Part shown: positions 56,796 to 64,000 of the stretch, in pieces
Layout: every line of letters begins with the position of its first letter
How positions within the stretch are numbered: the first letter of the stretch is position 1
Assembly (NCBI RefSeq): GCF_029625295.1
Contig: NZ_CP121112.1
Span: forward strand, 1-64,000
Source: Flavobacterium gyeonganense
GTDB lineage: Bacteria > Bacteroidota > Bacteroidia > Flavobacteriales > Flavobacteriaceae
DNA length: 64,000 bases
Direction: 5' to 3'
Position numbers and translations under genes: made by a program
Notes under the pieces: model-generated
Databases searched by the model: none
Told to the model about the DNA's origin: nothing
Seen by the model: only the letters and a program-made list of their open reading frames with translations

Positions 56796-58283
56796 ATGAC
56801 ACAAAATTCTCATAGCATTCAAAAAGTTTTTTTAGAAATAGACACCAGCTCAATGGTGATGGCTAATTCTATCAAGAACAGCCTTGCTATGTTTCTGCAA
56901 AATGAGATATTTCCTTTACTTGAAAAATATTTTAACAGTATTAAAAACATTGAAAATCAAATAATTCAGATAGAAAAATTAGAAATTTTGATTGATTCAG
57001 ATACAGAAAAAAAAGATATTTTATTTTCTAATTCTGAAACGAAAAACGACATAAAAAAACAAATCGAAAGAGAAATTCAGAAGTTTATAAATGACGCAGA
57101 AAAAAACTCAAAAAATGGACAAAAAAATGAACTGGAATGGAAGAGTATTTCTTCAAAAGACAAACAAATAAAAACGCTGCTTTATTTTATAGAAAATGGA
57201 AGTATGCCTTGGTGGATTTCAAAAGAAGAAGAAATTATATTTTTTAAAGAATTAAATTTCAATTCTCTTCAAAACGAAAACTTTAGTGCTTTATTTCGAA
57301 AATTAATTCATCAGGAAAAAGTTCAAAAAAGAATCATAAATCAGTTTTCAAATCAGGAAATTGCACTTTTGAGTACTACTTTTCTAAAATCAGAAACACA
57401 GCAAAAACCAATTTCAACAAACCGTTTATTACCATTACTCAATCAAAAAACACACCGTTTTAAAGTTTTATTCTGGCAGTCCGTTTTTGATTTTTGGATT
57501 GAAAAAAAACCAATTCATCTCATCAAATTTTATCATCAGGAACAAGCTCTTTTTTTATCCAAAGAAATCTCATTTAACCTTTTTTTTGAAAACATAAAAT
57601 TGCTTGTACCATTAGATTTTACTAATGAAGAAATAATACAAATGAAAACGGATTATCTGACTTCTGAAAAAGAAAAAACGATTGCAAAATCAGATTCAGA
57701 TTCAAAAAAAGACAAGCCCGAGCCAAAAAGTATCTTAATAAATGAGGAAGTTATAATCGAAGATAATCATCAGGATGACGATAACGGTTCTAAATCGTGC
57801 TATGTTCAAAATGCAGGTTTAATTATTCTGCATCCTTTTTTTAAAGAAATGCTAAAAAGCTGTGATTTGATGGATGACAACAACACTCTTTTAAACAAAG
57901 AGTTAGCAGCTCATATTTTGCATTATGCTGCAACAAAAAAAGAAAATGATTACGAGCATTCAATGCTTTTTGAGAAGTTTTTATGCGGGATTCCACTGCA
58001 CGAATCCATACAAAGAAAAATTAAAATTGAAGATAAACATAAAAAGCAGGTTGAGGAAATGCTAGACTCGGTTGTCCTACACTGGTCAGCTTTAAAAAAT
58101 ACCTCAACGGCAGTTTTAAGAAGCGAATTTCTGCAAAGAGAAGGAAAATTAGATTTAAGCGAATCGAACCCAAAATTGTTTATTGAACGAAAAACGCAGG
58201 ATCTTTTATTAGAAAAAATTCCGTGGAATATCAGCATCGTTAAAATTCCGTGGATACAAAAATTAATCTATACCCAATGGTAA
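56796..58283 (+). CDS. Contractile injection system tape-measure protein (CIS_TMP family)
   Basis: 495 residues. The N-terminus 'HSIQKVFLEIDTSSMVMANSIKNSLAMFLQNEIFPLLEKYFNSI..IENQIIQIEKLEILID' and 'LLYFIENGSMPWW' fit the CIS_TMP family of Bacteroidota. The C-terminus 'AGLIILHPFFKEMLKSCDLMDD..LLNKELAAHILHYAATKKENDYEHSMLFEKFLCGIPLHESI', 'LHWSALKNTSTAVLRSEFLQREGKL' and 'LLLEKIPWNISIVKIPWIQKLIYTQW' is nearly diagnostic. It should set tube length or scaffold the tube lumen. It lies behind an intergenic hairpin pair and 13 bp before the first DUF4157 gene, so it is grouped with the cargo genes rather than the structural ones. Confidence 0.85.
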   Translation: MTQNSHSIQKVFLEIDTSSMVMANSIKNSLAMFLQNEIFPLLEKYFNSIKNIENQIIQIEKLEILIDSDTEKKDILFSNSETKNDIKKQIEREIQKFINDAEKNSKNGQKNELEWKSISSKDKQIKTLLYFIENGSMPWWISKEEEIIFFKELNFNSLQNENFSALFRKLIHQEKVQKRIINQFSNQEIALLSTTFLKSETQQKPISTNRLLPLLNQKTHRFKVLFWQSVFDFWIEKKPIHLIKFYHQEQALFLSKEISFNLFFENIKLLVPLDFTNEEIIQMKTDYLTSEKEKTIAKSDSDSKKDKPEPKSILINEEVIIEDNHQDDDNGSKSCYVQNAGLIILHPFFKEMLKSCDLMDDNNTLLNKELAAHILHYAATKKENDYEHSMLFEKFLCGIPLHESIQRKIKIEDKHKKQVEEMLDSVVLHWSALKNTSTAVLRSEFLQREGKLDLSESNPKLFIERKTQDLLLEKIPWNISIVKIPWIQKLIYTQW

Positions 58284-58296
58284 AAAATAAGGAATT

Positions 58297-59757
58297 ATGA
58301 GAGCATTTGACCAACGTAAAAAAGACAGCCCTGCCAAAACCAGTTTTTTTGGACCTAAAATTCAAAAAAAACTAAAAACAGGTACAGCAGGAGACCAATT
58401 TGAAGTGGAAGCTGACAGAGTTGCTGATAAAATAGTGAACAACAATTCGTCTGGTGGCGGGCTTTTGCAATCAAAAGATGAAGTACAACAAAAACCTATT
58501 TCAGAAACGATTTCTTCTGTTCAGGCTAAAGACATAAAAGACGAAGAACCAGTTCAAAAAAAATCCGATAAAAAAGAAGAAGACAAAAAAGTTCAGAAAA
58601 AAGCGGAAAAGAAAGAGGAAGAGAAACCAATTCAGGCTAAATGTGCCGAATGTGAAAAAGAAGATAAGGTTCAGAAAAAAGACAAAAAAGACGAAGAAAA
58701 AAAGGTTCAGAAAAAAGAACAAAATTCTGAAGCCGAAGTTCAGGACAATGAGCTGGAAGGAAAACTGGATAACTCAAAAGGAAGCGGAACCGGTATGGAT
58801 AAAAAAACTAAAAGAGAAATGGAGTCCGGTTTTGGAAACGATTTCAGTAAGGTAAAAATCCACACCGATGCTAACGCAGTACAAATGAGTCAGGAATTGG
58901 GTGCGCAGGCTTTTACCAATGGCAATGATGTGTATTTTAATAAAGGAAAATATAGTCCTGATTCTAAAGAAGGTAAACATTTACTGGCACATGAATTAAC
59001 GCACACTGTTCAACAAACCGGCGGCAAACAAAAGTCAGGAACTATACAAAAATCATCGATTAAGAATAATAAAACGCATCATGAAGATTTGCAATCAGAA
59101 AAACCGGAACCAAAATTTAAAGGCAATGATCCGCTTGAAAAAACCAATGATAATGAAATGTATGTCTCAAAAGGACAAAAAGGTACTTATGTTGCAGAAT
59201 TACAAAAAGGATTGCTCAAAGCAGGTCAAAAATTACCAAATTATGGAGTAGACGGAGATTTTGGAAGTGAAACCCGAAATGCAGTAATAGGTTTTCAGAG
59301 CCAAAATTCGCTCGATAATATTGATGGAATAGTGGGTAAGGAAACAATTAGTGTTCTTGACAATACTCTGATAGAACTAAAAGATAAAAAAGATCCTGAG
59401 TCAAAAGACTGTGGTACTGCCGTAAAATTAAATTTATCCGGTTCTTGTTTTGACTATATGAACACGTGTATATCAGAAACTTTTTCGCCAGATAAAAGTA
59501 GTGCTTTAAAAATTGAAGTAGATGTTGATTATATGACTCCGCAACCTGACTGGATAAAAGAAGATGTAAGTATTCAGGTAATGAAATGTGGTACTTTCTT
59601 TGATACAAAAATTGGCTCGAAAAGAGTTTCTTCAGACAACATTCCTTTAAAAATGTCAGAAGAAATTAAAGGCGTTACTCCCGGGGATAAATATTACGTT
59701 AAAATATTCTCAAAATCAAGTTCAAAATTAAAAACATCCTATAACATAAGCCAATAG
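58297..59757 (+). CDS. DUF4157 putative eCIS cargo 1, with peptidoglycan-binding domain
   Basis: 486 residues. Order: N-terminal EAD module ('FFGPKIQKKLKTGTAGDQFEVEADRVADKIV', residues 17-47); charged linker with [VI]Q[KA]K repeated about every 12 residues (63-149) and a CAEC motif at 116-119; DUF4157 domain ('MESGFGNDFSKVKIHTDANAVQMSQELGAQAFTNGNDVYFNKGKYSP') with a zinc-protease-like HELTH at about 232-236; peptidoglycan-binding fold at about 290-355 ('LQKGLLKAGQKLPNYGVDGDFGSETRNAVIGFQSQ'); and a C-terminal beta-rich domain of about 110 residues I cannot assign. No Sec signal is present, as expected for a protein loaded into the particle. DUF4157 proteins are typical eCIS companions and may be cargo or self-processing proteases. 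Confidence 0.85.
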   Translation: MRAFDQRKKDSPAKTSFFGPKIQKKLKTGTAGDQFEVEADRVADKIVNNNSSGGGLLQSKDEVQQKPISETISSVQAKDIKDEEPVQKKSDKKEEDKKVQKKAEKKEEEKPIQAKCAECEKEDKVQKKDKKDEEKKVQKKEQNSEAEVQDNELEGKLDNSKGSGTGMDKKTKREMESGFGNDFSKVKIHTDANAVQMSQELGAQAFTNGNDVYFNKGKYSPDSKEGKHLLAHELTHTVQQTGGKQKSGTIQKSSIKNNKTHHEDLQSEKPEPKFKGNDPLEKTNDNEMYVSKGQKGTYVAELQKGLLKAGQKLPNYGVDGDFGSETRNAVIGFQSQNSLDNIDGIVGKETISVLDNTLIELKDKKDPESKDCGTAVKLNLSGSCFDYMNTCISETFSPDKSSALKIEVDVDYMTPQPDWIKEDVSIQVMKCGTFFDTKIGSKRVSSDNIPLKMSEEIKGVTPGDKYYVKIFSKSSSKLKTSYNISQ

Positions 59758-59760
59758 CTA

Positions 59761-62267
59761 ATGGGAACATTCAGTCAAATAGCAAACTCAGTTCCTCCTG
59801 CCCTATCCCCTTTTAACGCAAAAAAGGGCGAGGATTTTTTTGGCGTACAAGCAAAACTAAGCGTTGGAAAATCGAATGATAAATATGAAGCTGAAGCCGA
59901 TAGAATGGCCGATAAAGTAGTGTCGAATAAACAAAATAATGCTTCAACATCATTTTTTAGTGCAGCTCCGATTGTTCAAAAAAATCAGGGAACAGAAGTT
60001 AAAAAAGAAGATCAGACCGAAAATGAGGTCCAACAGAAACCATTAGCAGCAACAGTAAATCCTTTACAATGGCAATCAATCCAAAAATGCGATTGCGATA
60101 ACGAAAATATTCAAAAAAAGGAAGAAGACGGAACTCAGACTGAAACAACTGCAAATGCTGATTTTGAGAAGAAACTAAACAGCACAAAAGGTGGTGGTAC
60201 AGCACTTTCTGAAGATACCAAAGCAGAAATGGAATCCGGTTTTGATACTGATTTTAGCAATGTAAGAATCCACAATGACTCATCTGCAGTTCAAATGAAT
60301 CAGGAAATTGGCGCACAGGCTTTTGCCAGCGGGAATGATATTTATTTTAATGAAGGAAAATACAATCCTGAGTCAACGTCAGGAAAACATCTCATAGCCC
60401 ATGAATTAACACATACTGTACAGCAAACCGGAACTATTCAAAGAAAAATGGGCGATGGTCATGATTTAAAATCCCCACGATTTTCCGGAGAACCAAAATT
60501 AGAAAGTGCTTTTGATGACGAAAGTTATATTCAAATTGGTTCCCAGGGGCAACAGGTGAGTAAAATTCAACAGGCTTTAGAAGATTCAGGAAATCCTTTA
60601 CCCAAATATGGCGTTGACGGAATCTTTGGTCCGGAAACCCAAGGTGCAATTCGAAATTATCAAACGACAAACCATCTTTTAGTAGACGGTATTGTCGGAC
60701 CTGAAACTATGGAAAGTCTGGATGAATATTTTTCTAAACCTAAGCCCAAAATACCTCCTGTACATCCGCATGTTTGCGAAATATTACAGGATGATCCAGA
60801 AAGTCCTACGAGCCAAAAAACACTTTTTCCTCTAAATACGCTTTCTCCTGATTTAAAAAAAGCAGCAGATGGCGCTCCAACTGTTGAGCTCCCAAATGGA
60901 GAATCAGCTATTAAATGTAAAATACCTCCTAAAGAAAAAAATGTACAGAATTATGCGGATGCCCGCTTCCGTCAGAGTCTACGGGACCTGAAATAAAAGT
61001 AGGCGATGTCTGTAAACCTAAAAAACATTCCGTTTTTGCAGGAGAAACCTGTCCTGATGAAAAAGATGTTCTTAAAGTAATTGAAATTCAGGATAACTCA
61101 GGAAAATTTAAATTAAAAAGTACGAGCAGTGAAAATGACTGGTTAAAAGTAAAGATCTGTGAAGGGCCTCACAAAGGCCAGATAAAACAGATACAACAAC
61201 GTTTTGTAGAGCAAGTACAAAATTTTTCACTAAACATTACCGGACCAAAAACCATTGAAAAGTCTAAAAGCATAAAATTAAAAGCAAACGGACTGCCTAC
61301 CACCCTTACTCCTAAATGGGAAATTAAACAAACTGATAAGGGAGAAGCAAAAATTATTGGATCTGACAGTATATCTGAAATAGAAGTCGAAGGAAAAACA
61401 GAAAGCAGTAAAAAAGAAGATATCATAGTAAGTGTAACCGCCTGTGATGATAGTACTACCCATAAACTTACAGTTGATCCTGAAGCACCTGTTGTACCTA
61501 AATTTGTTCCTCCTAGTGGTACCTGTACACCTTCTCCAATAGATATTATGCGTATTCCCGGAGTTTTGAGAGCAAAAGGAATGAATGAAGCAGCTAGACT
61601 TATGGAGAATTGGTTTATAGGTGCTCCGGCAATAGCCCCTTCTTATGGAAAATCAGATTCCTCTACAATAACGAAAACTTTTTTAAATGGGTTTTCTAAA
61701 TATACGGATAAAATCGACGAGATTCTTAAAGATAAAACATACATAAATGATGCAGCAAAAAATGAAATTAGAAAAGTATTAGCCAAAAGAGGCCTTAATA
61801 AACCAGGTTCTGTCTTTGATATGTCTTTAAATCCTGTAACATTTGATTCAAAAGGTTTTTCTGTTCAGCGTGGTGTAATTGAATCTGCAGGTATTGCTGA
61901 TCCTATTACGGGCCTTTCTACAGCTTTAGGAGCATTTACTGTCAAATTAGGGATTGAAGGAAAGGTTATTCAACACATAATTTCGACAGATCCTCTTGTT
62001 ACAAAAGATGTAGTGATTATAGACAAAGTAGGTTTTTATATCAGAGACAGTTACGATTTTAATGATGGCTTTTTTCCGCAGCCTCTTGGTTATTGGAATG
62101 TATGCACCAATGACATTGGTAAAACTCCTAGGGATGGCAGGGAACGCGTCATGAACAAGGATTTTAGAGACTGGAGGGGGCTTAATTCAAAAGGAGAAGA
62201 TGCTTTAGTGTTCTCAAATGATTGGGATATTAGAACATTGTCAAGCAGTGAACACTTTGATTTGTAA
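59761..62267 (+). pseudogene. DUF4157 putative eCIS cargo 2 with DUF6402-like C-terminus, frameshifted
   Basis: Begins 3 bp after cargo 1. The first frame (to the stop at 60996, 411 residues) has the EAD module 'FFGVQAKLSVGKSNDKYEAEADRMADKVV', a linker with 'CDCD', a DUF4157 domain with HELTH at about 214 and a peptidoglycan-binding domain (about 261-325). At the CCC run 60962-60964 the frame is lost. Adding one C continues as DAPLPSESTGPEIKVGDVCK... through an open frame to 62267, giving 835 residues. The far C-terminus ('IPGVLRAKGMNEAARLMENWF', 'GVIESAGIADPITGLSTALGAFTVKLGIEGKV', 'VGFYIRDSYDFNDGFF', 'NKDFRDWRGLNSKGEDALVFSNDWD') resembles DUF6402 from polymorphic toxins. It could be an effector, broken either in the genome or in the assembly. 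Confidence 0.75.
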
Positions 62268-62312
62268 TTATTATTAAGATCATGCAAAAACACCTAATGT
62301 AAAAAGAGAATA

Positions 62313-64000
62313 ATGTCAGCATTTAGTCAAACAGGAAAATCAAACCCTTCTGCCCCATCTGCATTTAATTCCAGAAAGGGAGAGGATTTCTTTGGGGTGC
62401 AGGCAAAACTCAACATTGGTAAATCGAATGATAAATATGAAGCCGAAGCCGATAAAGTAGCAGATGTAGTTGTATCAGATAAAAAGAATATTGCTACGGA
62501 GCCTTTTTTTACCCCATCGCCAGTTGTTCAAAATAAAACGGCTGCTGAAACACAATCTGAAAATAAAAATACTGAAATCCCGAAAAAAACTGCTATACCT
62601 GAAATCACTCCGGTTATTCAGCCGAAATTAAAAGTAGTTCAAAATAAACAATTTGCAAATTCTGATGTTTTTTTCAATCCTGCGCCTGTAATTCAAAAAA
62701 AACAAGCCAGTGAAATTCAACAAAAAAGCAATCCTGAAAAAGAAACTCCGAAAGAAAATGCAGGCAAGGAAAATGCAGGCAAGGAGAAGAATTTAACCAA
62801 AGAAATTACTCCTGTTATTCCAGAGAAAAAAGAAACGGTACAGAACAAAATTGAATCTCTTGAAGCAATAGAAAAAACAAATACTTCAAAATCTTTAGTT
62901 CAACCAAAAAAAGAAGAAGATATTCAGAAAAAAAATACGGTTGAAAAAGTCAACACTCCTGTAAATAAAACCGATTTAGTTAAAACTGAAAGTCCAAAAA
63001 TCGCTGAAAAAAATCTTGCACCAAAACCTCAAATACAGAAGAAAAAAGAAGAAGAAATTCAGGCTAAAGAAGAAGAGGAAATTCAGGCTAAAGAGGAAGA
63101 AAAAGAACTGCAGATGAGCGCGGCTGCTGATGCAAACCCTACCGATAATTCTAAACTTGAAAGCACTTTAAACAACAGTAAAGGCGGTGGAACTCCTATG
63201 TCTGGACAAGTGAAAAACGAAATGGAATCCAGTTTTGGAGCTGATTTCAGCAATGTTCGTATACACAATGACTCAACTGCCGTTCAAATGAGCCAGCAAT
63301 TAGGAGCGCAAGCCTTTGCAAATGGCAGTGATGTTTATTTTAACGAAGGAAAATACAATCCTGGCTCACAGGAAGGCAAACATTTACTGGCTCATGAATT
63401 AACACATACTGTTCAACAAGGTGCTGCTGCTGTTCAGCCCAAAATGATTCAGAAAACTACAACGCCTCCTGCCGGCAGTACTGTTACACCTCCAAGCGGA
63501 GTTACACCTCATGATGAAGCAAATGGAGAATTTAGTTATGAAAAAGGTGGATTTTCTTATCGCATCAATACAAGATCATCCCCTCTGGAATTGATACTTC
63601 CTACGATAAGTATTTCTGAATTTAAAGCAAGAAATCGTCGTTTATTTGTAGCTCCTCTTGATGTTCCGTCAGATCGAAATACTGCTCAGCCCGAAAACTG
63701 GAACACCGGAACAGAAGCGCAAGCAAACCGGCTTTTGGATGATAAAATAAGTGAAGCTACCAGAAGCGGAGGCTTCAGCAGAACAGAGGATGAAGCCAAT
63801 CGGGTTTATTTCTTTAAAGGAGTAGGAAAACCCGATTTAAATATTTTTGGAACCCGAAATCAATTGCTGGCATTAGCAAAATTGCCTATTTGGGACAGGG
63901 ATAAAAATGCAACAACTTTTCAAATTGACCATATTGTAGAACACCAATTAGGCGGCGCTGACAATGTTCAAAATTATGAATTATTAGAAGCATCTGCCAA
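62313..64000 (+). CDS. DUF4157 putative eCIS cargo 3 with HNH-nuclease-like C-terminus (3' truncated by window)
   Basis: ATG at 62313; open to the window end, 562 residues visible. The EAD module 'FFGVQAKLNIGKSNDKYEAEADKVADVVV' is close to that of cargo 2, also at DNA level. A long linker (about residues 50-270) follows with repeated [VI]Q[NKPA]K, then DUF4157 with HELTH at about 361, and a distinct C-terminal region. Near the edge it reads 'FQIDHIVEHQLGGADNVQNYELLEASA' (D539-H540, N551, N554), the pattern of HNH/His-Me-finger nucleases. If the fold is right this is a DNase effector carried by the particle. No immunity gene can be judged because the gene runs off the window. Confidence 0.75.
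   Translation, partial: MSAFSQTGKSNPSAPSAFNSRKGEDFFGVQAKLNIGKSNDKYEAEADKVADVVVSDKKNIATEPFFTPSPVVQNKTAAETQSENKNTEIPKKTAIPEITPVIQPKLKVVQNKQFANSDVFFNPAPVIQKKQASEIQQKSNPEKETPKENAGKENAGKEKNLTKEITPVIPEKKETVQNKIESLEAIEKTNTSKSLVQPKKEEDIQKKNTVEKVNTPVNKTDLVKTESPKIAEKNLAPKPQIQKKKEEEIQAKEEEEIQAKEEEKELQMSAAADANPTDNSKLESTLNNSKGGGTPMSGQVKNEMESSFGADFSNVRIHNDSTAVQMSQQLGAQAFANGSDVYFNEGKYNPGSQEGKHLLAHELTHTVQQGAAAVQPKMIQKTTTPPAGSTVTPPSGVTPHDEANGEFSYEKGGFSYRINTRSSPLELILPTISISEFKARNRRLFVAPLDVPSDRNTAQPENWNTGTEAQANRLLDDKISEATRSGGFSRTEDEANRVYFFKGVGKPDLNIFGTRNQLLALAKLPIWDRDKNATTFQIDHIVEHQLGGADNVQNYELLEASA

Noticed and set aside
40133..58283. Prophage or type VI secretion interpretation of the contractile genes
   Set aside because: No capsid, portal, terminase, integrase or lysis genes and no TssBC/TssJLM; gp18/gp19-like single sheath and DUF4255, DUF5908 and CIS_TMP fit eCIS better.
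58501..58722. 73-residue Phe-rich minus-strand frame opposite the cargo linker
   Set aside because: It is the antisense of Lys/Glu-rich codons (AAA/GAA read as TTT/TTC); no independent evidence.

Overview
The window comes from a Bacteroidota genome, most likely Flavobacterium or a close relative. The DNA is AT-rich. Promoters follow the Bacteroidota pattern TTG/TTTG - about 19 bp - TAnnTTTG, clearest in front of both tRNA genes. There are SusC/SusD outer-membrane pairs, a hybrid two-component regulator and many lipoproteins with short SPII signals. No rRNA, CRISPR array or intact insertion sequence was seen.

Layout. 1-4.7 kb is a mixed housekeeping/accessory stretch: the end of a GT39-type glycosyltransferase, a DUF4269 protein, initiator tRNA-fMet, a frameshifted unknown gene, an XRE regulator, a TPR lipoprotein, a PH-domain membrane protein whose tail lies in a probable dispersed repeat, and a 730-bp gene-free gap. 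4.7-8 kb holds a divergent SDR/HxlR pair, a small lipoprotein, an S41 protease and a MITE-like inverted repeat. 8-11 kb holds a CE2-like esterase divergent from an AraC regulator, followed by a secreted lectin-like protein. 11.4-13.5 kb is an M13 metallopeptidase lipoprotein with a frameshift. 13.6-28.7 kb is a polysaccharide utilisation locus for beta-1,4-galactan: SusC, SusD, SusE, two GH53 endo-galactanases, a GH2 beta-galactosidase and a divergent hybrid two-component sensor. 28.8-37.6 kb is a heavy-metal efflux block: P-type ATPase, Fur-family regulator, RND adaptor, an RND pump fused to its outer-membrane channel, and a small Cys/His-rich protein. 37.8-39.3 kb has a small membrane protein, tRNA-Glu and a lipoprotein.

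40.1-64.0 kb is the most interesting part: an extracellular contractile injection system (eCIS, AFP/PVC/AlgoCIS-like) on the + strand. In order it encodes a DUF4255 tube terminator, an unknown, a very long sheath protein, two gp19-like tube proteins, a 52-aa DUF5908 protein, a LysM protein, a VgrG-like spike, a PAAR tip, gp25, two baseplate-J proteins and a 939-aa unknown. After an intergenic hairpin pair come a CIS_TMP-type tape-measure protein and three tandem DUF4157 proteins. These three share a related N-terminal EAD module, a charged linker with repeating [VI]Q[KA]K and an HExxH domain, but their C-termini differ: peptidoglycan-binding plus an unknown domain; peptidoglycan-binding plus a DUF6402-like domain behind a frameshift; and an HNH-nuclease-like end cut by the window edge. 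This is the arrangement expected of a polymorphic cargo/toxin set. No AAA+ ATPase or tail fibre is present inside the window.

Three genes (1536-2095, 11441-13451, 59761-62267) are each broken by exactly one base in a short homopolymer. In each case one corrected base restores a full-length frame, so either the assembly has indel errors or these genes are decayed or phase-variable.
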